Origin: Geosiphon pyriformis | Lineage: Eukaryota; Glomeromycota; Glomeromycetes; Archaeosporales; Geosiphonaceae | Assembly: GCA_016748015.1 (NCBI GenBank) | Contig: JAAOMT010000561.1 | Span: 194,026-258,025, forward strand | Direction: 5' to 3' | DNA length: 64,000 nucleotides | In this document: positions 47,301 to 59,762 of the stretch, one piece after another | Numbering within the stretch: position 1 is the first letter of the stretch | Layout of the letters: the number at the start of each line of letters is the position of its first letter | The notes under the pieces: generated by a model | The model's input: only the letters and a program-made list of their open reading frames with translations | Databases searched by the model: none | Told to the model about the DNA's origin: nothing | Translations under genes and position numbers: made by a program

Positions 47301-48271
47301 CTATGGATTTACAATCGGCTAGTTGGATGTCCCAGCATCCTCTTTTTTTTCCAGTCTGATTACCCATTTTGTCTATGAACTGTTTTCTGGCTGATGCTAT
47401 GCGTGCTCTCATGTTATGCAACCTGTTCTTGAGTAGTACTTTTCCCAATGTTTTTCATGTTAGAACTGGTGTGCCTATCTTAGACGTGCTGGGCCTGGAT
47501 GGGTACCTAAATGTGGTAAAATCGCTTAAATTTTATGGTTTAGTTTTTACTGCCCAAATGTTGGATCATCATGGCATGTGTTTCAGTTGGTATGCTTTTC
47601 ACAAATGGAAGAGGCTTAACTTGAGAGGTCCAGTCCCTGTATGGTTCATGTCACTTGCCAATTTTGTTGAGAGTGGTGTTTTGGGTAGAGCTCTGATGTC
47701 ACATTCAACTCAAGTGAACTCTTTTTGTGATGTTGGTTTTGTTGCTGAACGTTTGATCACTTCTGGGAGCAACTCTGTTGAGGTCTATACTGACAGTTCT
47801 GTCAAGGGTTTTGGCTTCGTCAATGTGTGTGGTGGTGCTGCCGCCTATTTTCCAGATGCTGATATTAGTATTGACATGCATGTTCATGACTTGTTGTCAT
47901 TAACGTTGGTTGAATTGCATGCTATCGCTTTGGCTTTGGAGTGTGTGCCTGTTTTTAGTGTTGTAATTTTATTAACTGACAGTCAAGCTTTGCTAATTAT
48001 GTGTGATTTCAGTTCAAGTGCATCTAATCCTAATTTTCATTACAAATGCTGGATCAAGAGAGAACATATTTGTCATTTCATTTCAAGTAAGAAATTATCA
48101 GTCACATGGAGAAAGGTTAAAGGATATTCGGGGGTTGTCGGGAATGAGTGAGCTGATTTTTATGCTAATGCTGCGGTTTGTTCTAAAATTTTGTTGCCTC
48201 TCAACATGCCGTATTGCTTCCTTTGTGTTGAGAATAAACCTGTCTTTGGGAATGCACATTGTTACCAGATG
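44399..48271 (+). pseudogene. LINE copy 2 ORF2: endonuclease, RT, RNase H
   Basis: One frame runs for about 3.9 kb with no frameshift but at least ten nonsense codons (for example 44,543, 45,131, 45,578, 45,839, 46,334, 46,553, 47,357, 48,149). The AP-endonuclease region starts KFATCNIGGINV and includes VVLGADFNED and the TDHLAV end. The RT has RPITLIETVWKILSK, VLQDMRKAYNSV and the catalytic AFVDDT. RNase H has VEVYTDSSVKG, VELHAI, LLTDSQA and a GNE-stop-AD end. It would nick target DNA and prime reverse transcription there. Confidence 0.92.
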
Positions 48272-49262
48272 AAATTAGAGATATTATTTAGCATAAAATT
48301 ATCTTTATAATCCCTATTATTAATTAGCATATATTATTGTTTCAAATTATCACTTATTACATTAGCAAAATGTCTGAAATTATCATTTAATTAATAACCT
48401 AATTTGCACATAACATAAATGTAACCTAATTGTGATGATCAATCATGCAATATCCCGAACTATGTAACATTCAAAAAGTTTGCCAAAATTTGTAGAAATT
48501 CACTGAAATAATTGATAGTTCACCGAAATATCTAATAGTTTGCAGAAATAACTTGTAGTTTGCCAAAATGTATCTTTAGTTCAGCAAAATTGTAGAAAAT
48601 AGCAAAGTTCAAGTTCATAGAATAGTGTTACAACAAGTTGTATAAAAGAAAAACTTTTCTCTTCGAGAAAATATATCTTACTTCAGATTTAACAATTAGA
48701 ATCATCATTTACACACAAAAACAAAATAAATATCAAATAATTCAAAAAACCAAATTCTTTAAATTATTGCACTTGGAAAATTCTTAAAACCCAACTAATG
48801 TTTTGAAATTGATTAGCTACCAATTTCAATAAACTGTTAGTAACTCCAGGCCTGAATCGAAAACAATTTCCTTGACAGAATTCAATTTTCTTTTACATTT
48901 CTTTTATTTTTCTTTTATTTTCTTATTATAATCATTAGGGTAACTTACAGACAAGATTTTTGTAAAAGAGTTGATTTTTACAGCAAAATAACTACATATT
49001 TTTAGTAAGCTTCCAGATGAGCAATTTTTGGAAAAGAGTTGACATTTACTACAATGTAACTACACAAAGCAACTGGCATGGAATTGGCCATTCCACTTAT
49101 AAGTCCAGCAGTTCAAATTATAGGAGATAATTAAAGATAAAATTCAGTTATTGGAGGTTCAAACACTTTTCATAGTCATGAATTAACAGCATTACAACAA
49201 ATATACAAGAGCTAAGAAGAGACCAAAAACCTCCAGTAACAGTGTCACTTTGTCAAGACTTT
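48272..49262. mobile_element. Insertion in LINE copy 2, LTR-like
   Basis: About 990 bases separate the RNase H end from the C-terminal part of ORF2. The insert has a TATA-like gttgtataaaag (about 48,635), a pyrimidine tract at about 48,888-48,925, and two imperfect tandem units of about 67 bases (48,944-49,010 and 49,011-49,075). No coding sequence was recognised. Architecture suggests a short non-autonomous LTR element; its ends and duplication were not established. Confidence 0.45.
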
Positions 49263-50058
49263 GTTTAATTCAATAAATTATGTCGGATGGGAGTCTAAAT
49301 ATGTGAGCAGTGTTGTTGGGGTAGGTGCTTTTGCTGATATTGATATGGGCAAGTCTTTTGGCATTTGGCATCCTAATGGCAAGATTTAATCAGGCTTCAC
49401 CAGTTTGTTTTCAGCTTCTTTGCATTCCTACTTGTTGAAAGCTCTGCATTATTGCCTGCCAGTCACCATGAGAAAGAGACTTTATAATTCAAAGTATTCT
49501 AGTGTGCTGTGCATTAAATGTAGTATGACCGAAGATTCTGATCACGTGTTTCTATGTGCTCATGACGACAATGCCAAAAGAGATTTGTTGTCAGCCACTT
49601 GTGCTGATTGGAGTGTGTTGGTGAGTGCTTCTGCTGTCAATGGTGTGGTTGCCCATTCATTAGATAATGCTGTGTCATCTGGGAATTTATATATACTGCT
49701 GGCCAAAGAGTTTGTTTTAAAGGACTGGGTGGCTGATGCTGTCCGGCATTTTGGGTCTGAAGCTGGTGGCAATTTGATCATCAGGTTAGTTTGTAGTATT
49801 GCAGAGAGTCACCGGTCTAGTATTTGGTTGCCTGCAGCTAAATTGAGGTCATTTTATGAGAAGAACAATATTTTGCCCCGAGATGGGTCAGTCATTCCTT
49901 TGGTGGCTGGTTTGTCCTTTTTTCGGCCTGTCGAAGTCATCCATAGCTTCAATGTCAGGTTGGGCATTCACATGTGTTTTGGTTTGTATCCTTGTTTAGC
50001 TAGCTTGAGTTTTGGCTTTCTGAGTCGTTTTCCTGCAGCGGTTCCTATAAGTGTATAG
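49263..50058 (+). pseudogene. LINE copy 2 ORF2 C-terminal segment
   Basis: It continues ORF2 after the insertion in a different frame: VGWESKYVSS, FGIWHPNGKI-stop-SGFTS, then an open 217-codon stretch from 49,405. A Cys-Cys-His-Cys knuckle (LCIKCSMTEDSDHVFLCAHD at about 49,509-49,568) is typical of the C-terminus of such LINE ORF2 proteins. The natural stop is at 50,056-50,058, followed by a 3' UTR to the A-rich tail. Confidence 0.82.
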
Positions 50059-50183
50059 TGCTACTTTGATTGGTCTGAGTGACCGGTTACATGTAGAAAG
50101 AGCATGAGCCACATTTAATTTATGATCTTGTTTGATTATATGTATTTAGATAGTAGTTGGGCTGCATTCATAAAACTCTAATA

Positions 50184-52596
50184 AAAAAAAATAAAAAAAA
50201 AATTTAAATAATATTTGTTTTTTAAAAGTTTTTTAATTTGGATTAAAATTAAATCAAAAAATATTAAATACACAAATTTATTTCAAAAATAAAAATAAAT
50301 TATAAAAATACTTTTTATTACTAAAGATTTTATTAGATTAAATTAAAAAATTAAAAATTTTTATGTTATTTATTTAATAATAGATTTTTAAAATCAAGTT
50401 TTTAAAATGTAAATTTAAGAATAATTATAAAAATTTTAACGCTTTAATATTTTATAAATCAGTTAGAAAATTTTAAAATAATTAATTATTGTCGTTATTA
50501 TTTTTGTGAGTTTAAAAATTAAAAATTAAAAATTAAAAAATATATAAATAATATTATATATTTTAAAATAAACAAAACAAAATTAATAATTAAGAATGTT
50601 AAATTTTTAAGATCTTAAAAATACTTAGATAATAAATGTTTACTTTAAATATTTTTTCAAAAAAATAATAAACCATGTGCTTAACATTATACTTGAAAAA
50701 AAACAGTAATTAATGATGCTCAATTATTTGCAATGCATATACCAAGTAATTCTATTAATACAATAGTGTTGATGTAATTGTCGGGTTTTACATTTGGATC
50801 GAAAAAATGGTTTTTCTTTTCATGAGTAAATCTTCATAGAATAATTGCAACCAGGAATAATACAAAAGACACAGGTTATTTACCTTTGAATTTTTGAACA
50901 CATAATAAAAGTTGATATTGGTAAGTTTATCAGTAATATTTTTTAAAAAAAGTAAATTTGACGTGTATTTCAATTTTATAAACAGTGTAATAAAAGCGTT
51001 TTATACAAATTTCTTCAAAGTTAACCCTAAATTTCAAAAGTGGCAAATTGTAAAGACAACCCATTTATTTTGAGAAAGAATGTTTTTAATTAAAAGTGTA
51101 ATTTTTTAAAATGAATTTTTTTTTAAAAAATTCCTCCAATTTCAAACTTTTAATTAAAGCAATATTTTAAACAATTATTTTCTGGTTTAATAATAGCCAT
51201 GGATATTTTAAATACTGATATATTTAATAATTAACATGGCTATTAATTTTTTTTATTAATGCATAAAAGTATAATAGTTTTGTTATCTTTGTTTTGATAA
51301 TTACACATTAAATTTTTTTTTATTAGTTAAAAATTGATATTTTAAAAGTAAATTTTTTAATTTAATAATTTCTTATTATAATTTTTACTTGAATTTTATC
51401 ATTCTAAATTCATTTATTCTATTTTCTTTTGTTTATTAGTTTTTTATTTTAAGTTACAACAATATATTTTATTCAATGGATAAGTAATTATTTTTTTAAA
51501 TAATATTAAATAGCTTTAAAAGTTAAGTTTTTTTAATCTCATATTTAATTTTATAAAGATTAAGTGAATTAAAATAAACTTTTCTAAATTCTAATTGGGA
51601 GGGAATTACTTTGACATATATCTTACAAAAACTTTTAATTATATTGCAATTTTACCTATCATCGACAGACTCAAGTCCCTTAAATCTTAATAGACTAGTT
51701 AACTTAAAAAAAAAACGATTATTCGAATAATTTGATAAAATTTTTTCATAATACTCTTTCCTATTCCTTAATTAATCATTAGAAAAAGAGTGAAACTTTA
51801 TTTTCAATAGCAAATTGAAAGTACTTGAAAAATAATTTTTATTTTAATATAGATAATGAAATTCAAAGCTACGTAATGTTTCAATTAAATGATTTTTTAT
51901 CACTAAATATTATGATATGAAAATTTTTTGAGAATAAATAATTTCTTTCTGCTGTGCTTTTTAATTCCTTTCAATTTATTATTCATGTTTTCAAATTATT
52001 CTCGTCAATGTACCTGTAAAATCAGATGCTGAACCTAAAATTGTAATAATGATTTGTCAGCTAGTTCAGAAAGTATGCTTGTTATTTGAAAAATAAGGAA
52101 AAAAGCCAAAAATTTTTTAACCATTTATCTAAAATAAAAGTTTAAATTCACAGTTTGAAGACCAACAAAAATCAATACTCAAGAAGGATCATTAAAGGAA
52201 TGCGTAGTTGGTGATATTAAGACAAAGTATTTGGGTAGTTGATATGAAGGGGTTCAGGAATTTAGGAATCCTCAATCAAATTAAAGATTCATTAAATCCA
52301 AATCCGTTAGAAAGCAATTTAGGCAGTAAATTGAGGGAAGTCTCTTGACTTCAAAAAAATAGGTTACCTTTATTCGAAATATGAAGTTAAAAATTTTTTT
52401 AATATTTTTAAATTCGTGATACTTACATATATTACTTGATCACAATTGTGATTGGTATTACCAATTAAAATGTATAATTAAAGTTTAATCAATTTACCAA
52501 TGAGAAAAAAATATCGCTTTGATTTATACTGAAATATATTCATCGCCATTACTATGAAAGTCAAGTTAAAGAAGGGGAGGGATTTTAATTGGACCT
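50184..52596. other. AT-rich intergenic region
   Basis: Starts with the LINE A-rich tail, then very AT-rich sequence to about 51,600, then less biased sequence without a convincing ORF. The minus-strand stretch at 50,788-50,973 is not protein-like. Nothing identified. Confidence 0.6.
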
Positions 52597-53283
52597 GTGA
52601 TTAAAATGAATAAATATGGTGTCCTATTAACTGAATACCAAATTAAGCAGAAACTTAACCCTTTGAATATGATCACTAAGCATAATGATAACAAAGAAAA
52701 AGATAAGATGGCATTCAAAAAAGATCCATCAATCGATGAATTAAGATTAAAGCGAGAAGGTTATAAAAAAGACTACAGTACAGTACAGTACAGTACCATT
52801 TACATATTCACTTATAAATATTTCTTTTCAATTAAATTCGCTTTCTTTTTAATTTCTCAATCAACTTCTATATATTCTTTCTAAAAAAAAAAAAATTAAT
52901 TTTGGAATACTAATGTTATTAAATTACTTTTTGGATTTTTATTTTTCTTCGCTTCATTTTCTTTGTCAATGCCGCTAATCAATCTGATACCGTCCTAAAC
53001 TTAAACGCTACAAATCCAAGTCGTCGTGACGTTTCTTCTTCAAATAAACTTGCCACTGTTTCAAGACCATCATTTTTGTAAACGCCAAGAAGATGAGGGA
53101 GAACCATTTATATCCGAAGACAAATATAGTCGCACAATAATTTGTTATATTATCGATTATGGTTTTGAAGATGATGAATTTGTGCGCCGTCGATATAGGA
53201 AACAATATCGTTTTGGAAAATCTCATCGTAAAACTGGCTTGAAAACACTATCATTATTAAATAAATTTAAATTGTATAAATAG
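52597..53283 (+). pseudogene. Possible broken small gene(s), unrecognised
   Basis: A Lys-rich ORF (52,597-52,884) has a TACAG repeat at about 52,780-52,798. Further on, a hydrophobic leader-like stretch with no usable ATG runs into VNAANQSDTVLNLNATNPSRR (about 52,965-53,080). It appears to continue after a one-base frame change at a T run (about 53,075) as RQEDEGEPFISEDKYSR...KFKLYK to the stop at 53,281-53,283. It could be a dead small secreted-type protein or chance. Low confidence. Confidence 0.25.
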
Positions 53284-53737
53284 GCTGAGTCAAGTGTAAA
53301 TCTTTAACATAGATTAAAAAAACTTGGTTTAGTTTTTTTTGTACAAATTAGTGTCCTTATAATATTGTAAAAATGATAAAAATCTCAGAAGGGGGGAGGC
53401 AATTTTCTAGTCATTAAATAAAAATTTTGATTTGAATATTACTTTAAGTTTCTAAGGGAAAATTTATGTGAACTATTTTTTTGACGAAAATTTTTCAAGC
53501 AAAATTATTTCAAATTTCAAATTTTTGTTTAAATTAAAATAACTTTTTTTTATTATGAATTTATTATCATTATTTCTGCTAATATTGGTTATTTGAATTT
53601 TTATATTTTGTTATTACATTATTATCTTTTAATTATTTTCAATTATATCATTTTACTATTTTAATTACAAAAATTTAAAATAATTTATATTGTATTATTA
53701 CAGTTAATAAGGTTGCTATAAATAATGTTATTAGCGA

Positions 53738-53774
<37 letters not shown>

Positions 53775-54594
53775 TTAAAAATAAAAAGATTGTTTATAAT
53801 ATGTATTTTTGGTTAAATAATAATTATTTTTAATAAATTTGATTCTTTTAATTGTTAAAAAAAAAATTATTTTTGTTACTGTGAATATAAGATTTTTTCA
53901 AGAATGTTGCATTTAAAAGTTACTTTTAAAAAATTATTGCCAAATTTCAGGAAATATTTTAATGTTTTTTTATAAAATATGTGTAAATGAATTTTATTGG
54001 TTTAAAAATCTAAAATACAAGCTATAATAATTTGATTTGATTTGAAATAATTTTAGCATTAAATTAATATTTAGGTTCAGAATTAAATATTTTTAAGGTA
54101 AGTCTTCATCTTCAGATTTTTCGATAATATAATAAAAACAGGTATCTCCAAATTCCTAAAGATAATTATAGTAAGTAGTGCGAGTTAGAATTAATTTAGA
54201 TGATATTATATCTTCAATTGTGAAATTGGAAGCTGAGTTTACAGTTATAGGCTCAGCATCTGATTGAATAGCTTCATTAACAAAAAATTTATAAAAGATT
54301 AATTAAAACAGATATTTTTGAGTATCATGGTACTTAGCAATAAAAAAAAACTTTGATAGATATCTAATATAACTTTGAATTTCATTATCGGTTGAATATA
54401 AAGGTTGTCATTTTAAGTAAATAAGTTTTGGAATTAAATTTTATTGGATAAATTTTAGTTTAATTGCTTATGATTTAAAGTAATATAAAATAAAAATTTT
54501 GTAACCAGATATCTTCGTATTTCTTCTATATCAAAATAAAGAACATTGTTAAAGTACTTTCAAATTCTACTAAAAACGCAGTCTTACTCTTTTT
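53284..54594. other. AT-rich intergenic region
   Basis: Contains an ATT triplet run at about 53,740-53,776 and otherwise AT-rich spacer up to the 3' end of the minus-strand receptor-like gene. No gene was seen. Confidence 0.6.
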
Positions 54595-56278
54595 CTAATG
54601 ATTAGTTAAGGAATCCGAAAGAGCATTATGAAAACTCATTGTTAAATTATTCGAATACCGCTTTGTTTCAAGGTGATGAGGTAAGGAAACTATCATCGTT
54701 CGAGAACCTTCAACTGCTGTCGAACCTAGCGATGATGGTAATACTGATAAACCATATGAAAGTCCTTTATGTAGTAAACGTTCGTTGTAGATATATGCTA
54801 AAGCGGTTCCCCAACCCCCAGAAGTAATACCTATTTTATTTTTTAATTAAGAGTACTGATTAGAATTATATATACAGAGGAATCATGAGAAATGGTTAGA
54901 TGCTTACTTAGCGGTAAAAAATAAATCCCAATAGAAGTTATCTAGAATTAAAAAAGTTTATCTTAAAACAACTTCACTCAACTTATTTCAATAAAATAAA
55001 TTTGAGATTAAACAAACTTACTTTAAAGCTACTGAAGAGGACGTTAAAAAGAACGAGTGGTAGCTAAATATTTGAAGAAATTTATACAAAACAATGTTAA
55101 TTACTGTTTTAAAAAATTGTTGTCTTTTTAAATGAAACTACTTGCCCATTGAATTAAATATATTAAAACATAAGAAGTAATCTTCTTAGTTATAATATTT
55201 TCTAAATTCCTTCGCCTATGACTTAATTGTAGATCAGATAATTCACGTCGATTCTTAAAAAGGCAAACTAAAATCCCGATGAAAGATAATAATGTGATAA
55301 AGATTGGAATCAGGGTTGAGAATATATCTACTATAAGATACAAAAATCGATTATCTTTTCCACTACACCTAAAAATTAATTCTTTAGTTAGAAATATACG
55401 AATCAAATTTTTTTAGCCTATGTTATTCTATTTTTAACATACCAGTATTTTAAACGTCCATAGCCATCATTGAGCCGGGGAATAATTGTAAAAATTGTAA
55501 GAATGTTAATGATGAAAAATAATCTACGATCATAACGTCCTAATTCCCAGTTAACTAGACGGACAACTTTAAAATGAGGTTGGGTAAGTTATTTTTTAGT
55601 TAAAATCTATCATCAGATTCCTAAATTCATATTCAAACAAATTTAATCGAACTAATCATATACCTTTTATATAAGTTAAAACTGAAATAATTACATATAA
55701 GTATCTATTCCAACTATAAACAACATCTTTAAATAAAGCAAGAGACACACATAATGTTGAGTCCGGAATGTAACCAGTAACCGAGAAATAAACCTAAAGG
55801 GAAATAAATTTTATTATATCCATATCGATTTAAATGTGTAAATTAATAAATTTTAAAATTTTTTGAATCTCTTACAAATTCATAAAAATGGAGTAAAGTT
55901 AGAAAAAGATCTATTTTAAAATTTGAAATGTCTTTTAGTTGATAAGAAATTATACATATTAATTAACTTAAGTATTTTGGTACTAGTACCTGTGATAGCT
56001 GTATAGCCAGGCAATCGATCAGACATGGGCAATATTCCTGATTCACTAGCTCTCCATTTTAAAAACACTCGAACCAAAATATATAGACACCCGACTAAAT
56101 TGAAAAAAAGCATAATAACCAATGCTGAATATAATGCGTGATTTACGACTGTATGGTCGTTCATAGTAACTGACGTTTCGGATGCTATATAATCTATTGG
56201 TAATGATTTGTTAAATGATTCAGCAAATATCCCAATGACTTGAAAAAGAAGGAAAAAAGCAGCGAGTTTTCTGGCCAT
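54595..56278 (-). CDS. Seven-TM receptor-like membrane protein 1
   Basis: Probable exons on the minus strand: 56278-55990, 55910-55876, 55793-55664, 55566-55443, 55368-55142, 55103-55022 and 54830-54595, with short GT-AG introns. An N-terminal signal-like segment is followed by about seven hydrophobic helices (for example LVIMLFFNLVGCLYILV, LFFIINILTIFTII, LIPIFITLLSFIGILVCLF). A GGWGTALAYIYNE end of TM7 and a Ser-rich cytoplasmic tail follow. It resembles fungal seven-TM receptors in layout, but the family is not established. The last join (55,022 to 54,830) is one base out of frame, so the final intron or the gene's integrity is uncertain. Confidence 0.65.
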
Positions 56279-58130
56279 TTTTCAGAAATCAATAATGATA
56301 AATAATCTTAAAGGAATGTCTAATGGCTATATTACAACAAGATTCTTCAAACAAAATCTGCTCGAAAGGAGTTGGGTTAAGTATATTAGCTGGCTGAGGC
56401 AAGCTTTCATAACCTACTAATAAATATGATGAGTTATTATTTGAAATATGAATTTCAAATTTTCTGCTAGATAAAGATAATTTACTTATCTTTACTCGTA
56501 TCACATTAGGCTTAGCTACTGATCGGTCGATCACTAGTTAATTATTACTTAATAACATTGAATCGAAATTAGGATATATCATGAAGCCATCTCAATAAAG
56601 GTCAAGGTGGTGAAATCTAGCCATTTTTTTCAAGTATAAATCTAGCTAAAGGCCTATAAATCCACCAAAGAATTAAATTAAAAGAAATAATTTACTCGAT
56701 AAAAACTATTAATTACTTTTTCGGTTTTATATCTTTAAGGTTCTGTTAAATAAATGTATTTTTAGGGATTTTTTGATATTTTCATTCATAAAAATTATAC
56801 TTTCATAAAAAACTTGTTAAAATGTATTACAGATTCATCTTCGAAATAAATAACTCGCCTTTACATATGAGATTTTAGAGAGAAATTTGATTTTTAATTA
56901 ACAATCCAACGACTGGGGTTCTATTCCAAATATAAAGCGAATTTTTAGATAATTTTTACTTAGGTTGCTCTTTTGCTAATCAGTTATTAAGAATTTAGCC
57001 TCTTTTTCCTTATATAATACGATTCTAAAGATTATCAGGATGGGAGAACGCTTTGATATTTAATTCAAAAGTAGTTTCAAGTATTACCAGAAAACCGCGT
57101 TTATTCCGCATTTAAAATACAAACCTGATAGCTCTGTGCATTTCTCAATCATCCAGTTTTAATAAAGGAGCTTGCTTAGAAATATTATTACAAGCACGAC
57201 ATTTTTCTTTTTCTAAACTAAAAAAGTAAAAAGTTGCTAAAGTTAGTATGTGTGTTTTTCGCCAATTTGTTACTTAGATATAATCACAATAGCGGAAATT
57301 CACTTAAGAAGACTTTATTACCTTTAAAACGAAGAATTAATATTATTTTTGATTTCGATATCATAAGATTCTTCATAAACATCCATGCCAAAAACCTAAA
57401 ACTATATATTTTGCTAATTTTGCTAATGGATTGAATAGAACCCTCACTAAAATCTAAAACCATGTCAATTTTAATTCTGCCAACGGATTGATTAAACCTC
57501 TTGCTGACCCTTAGCGTCAACGAATTGACTAGACAATTTGCCATTAACAAAAACACAACATCCAAATTTACATGTCTCAATTAAAAATTAGGATTATGGT
57601 GACCATTGAAAATTCCACAACACCTAAATATAAACCAAATAAATATTGAATTAATATCAATCCATCGTTTTTTAATCTATTGACCAACAATATGATATGG
57701 TAGTATTTTAAATCATCCAATAAGTATAATTTTCTTAACTTTTTTAGCTGTTTAATTATAATACTGAACTTAAACCTGGTAAATATATTAAGATTAAAAG
57801 CTTTGTTTAAAAGAACTTATTGATTGCTAGATTTAATGATTGAATGCGGAAAATTAATTCATTGACAATTACAGTTTTTGTTTTTGTTTTTTTTTGTCTT
57901 ATGTTTTATTAAATATACCGAAGTTAATGTGTGAATTATATGTTTGACTAATTTATATACATATTTATTAAAATATTTATAATATATAAATGCTATAAAC
58001 AAAATTAAAACGCATTTTAAAAAATTGCTATACATTAATTTAATTTATTTTTGGTTTTATAATTAGTATTTTTTGTATAATATTTTTAATATTATTCAAA
58101 TATATTTTTTTAAATACTACTTTTAAAAAA
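56279..58130. other. Intergenic region
   Basis: Upstream of receptor-like gene 1. A minus-strand ORF at 56,289-56,534 directly abuts that gene's start and may be 5' leader or a remnant. Around 57,415-57,545 there are three diverged units of GCYAAYGGATTGA type. No convincing gene was seen. Confidence 0.5.
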
Positions 58131-58850
58131 GAAAAATTCCAATTAAAAAATTATAATCTAATTTTTTGGAGTGTTTTGCTTCTGTTGTCTATTGTCATTG
58201 AAAAGTTTTTTTAATGTTTGTAAAAATGTTTATTTTTTGATATTATTAAATATTTTAATATTATATATATATTATATAATTAACTATTAAACTTTAATCA
58301 ATATTTTTCTATTTTTAATAAACAGTAATATTATTCCAATTATTTACCAAAAAAAAATATGAAAAAAAAATTATTTTGATTGAAAAAAGAATATTTATTA
58401 AATTTGTAAGTTTATAAAAATATCTAGTATTAATATTGTTTTATCTTTAAAAAATCTTGTCTTTTAAAATAGTAATATAAATAAATAAAATAAAAATAAA
58501 AATGATGTGATTAATAAAACAAGTTTTAATTTGAACAGTAATAAAAAAATACCAGATAATACTATTAATTTGATTTAAAAGGCATTAAAACTAAGTATAT
58601 TATAATTAAAAATAAAAAAAATTGAACTTTAAAGATAAAAATATAAATATATCATTTTTTTTTGCTATTATTTTTGTTTATTATTTTTTTTTACCAAAAA
58701 AAAAACTTGTATTTGTTTTTGAAAAGTTTTCTTTATTGGATATCAATTTTTTAGCTATAAATAACACTTAAAAAAAATTATTAATTATTAAAAAGTTATT
58801 TTCTTTAGTAATTGATTTTAAAAAAGCCTTTATTCTATGCGAACCCTTTC
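58131..58850 (+). pseudogene. AT-converted LINE fragment (5' part)
   Basis: The sequence at about 58,715-58,840 (LDINFLAINNT... LFSLVIDFKKA) aligns with LINE copy 1 at about 8,780-8,900 (FDINLFVVKNKS... FFSLVNDFRKT) and with ORF1 of copy 2. Upstream AT-rich sequence may be the LINE leader. Homology stops abruptly at about 58,840, where ordinary composition returns, so this is a truncated third copy. Confidence 0.6.
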
Positions 58851-59762
58851 AATAAGCAAATTATTGGAGATCTTCCGAGGTTTGGTTTCCATTTCGGCCA
58901 ATAATATTTTTGGTAGAATTTTTATTTGAAAATTAGCGATATAAGTCACTAGGAGATTAATAATAATCTAATAATCTTCAAAAAATACACCAATATTAAC
59001 GAAAATATTCAAGATTAAGATTATAAAAATATTTTCTCAATTCGATGTAATTTTTTTCTTGCTTCACAAATGGGGAAAAACTTTCCGTTTTTTTCCCAAG
59101 GTAACGTTCTCGATATGAATTCGGCTATATATAATGAAGAGAGCTACGTAATCACAAACTATGCGATTGATTTCTGCTAATACACCAATTAGTTTTCATT
59201 GCTTTTGCCAATTTTTTATTATAAATTAAAAGTTTAATTTTAAATATTAAATTTAAATTTTCAATCTCTTAATACGGGATGCATCTACAGATTTGATAAG
59301 CATAATGATAAGCCGATATTTTTATACTTCCAACTCATTTACCTTGAATCAATTTTTACTTTTCATAACAACGTGAATTCCTTGAACTTATGAATTTATT
59401 TCAAAGTAAAGAAGATTGTAAAGAACAATAAAAGTTTTTATATATTTTAAATTTAGAGCGTAAATTTTTATTTTATTTTTTCTGATTACAAGAGCGTTTT
59501 TTATTATCTTTTATCTTCTTGACTACGGGAACTTCATTATTCGTCATTTTAAAGATATCTTAGTACTACTTACTTTATTTTGGGATTGAAATAATATAAT
59601 CCTTAATCAGAAAATCCCTTTTATAAGGATGGAGTTATATGACATTTATTTAAAAGCCTTTTTTTAAGATAAATAAAATAATATATGCAACCAAGATAAT
59701 TCAATTGATTGATATGCTAATTTTACTTTATTTTGAGTAAGATGGATGGCATCACTCAGTAA
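58851..59762. other. Intergenic region
   Basis: Ordinary AT-rich spacer downstream of receptor-like gene 2. No ORF or structured repeat was recognised. Confidence 0.55.

Larger units (their letters stand above)
42413..50183 (+). mobile_element. LINE copy 2 (APE-RT-RNase H type), better preserved
   Basis: A two-ORF non-LTR retrotransposon. ORF1 has a zinc knuckle; ORF2 has AP-endonuclease, RT, RNase H and a C-terminal Cys/His knuckle. The 3' end is attcataaaactctaat plus an A-rich tail at about 50,168-50,200. It is collinear with copy 1. Domain order suggests a Tad1/I-type LINE of fungi (inference). Reading frames persist for long distances, interrupted by nonsense codons and by one insertion at about 48,272-49,262. 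Confidence 0.92.

Noticed and set aside
47705-47887. Minus-strand ORFs across LINE copy 2 (also 42,623-42,967 and 43,970-44,299)
   Set aside because: Antisense shadows of the LINE coding frames.
44399-48271. Active LINE
   Set aside because: RT and RNase H motifs are intact, but at least ten nonsense codons and an insertion in ORF2 exclude activity without recoding.
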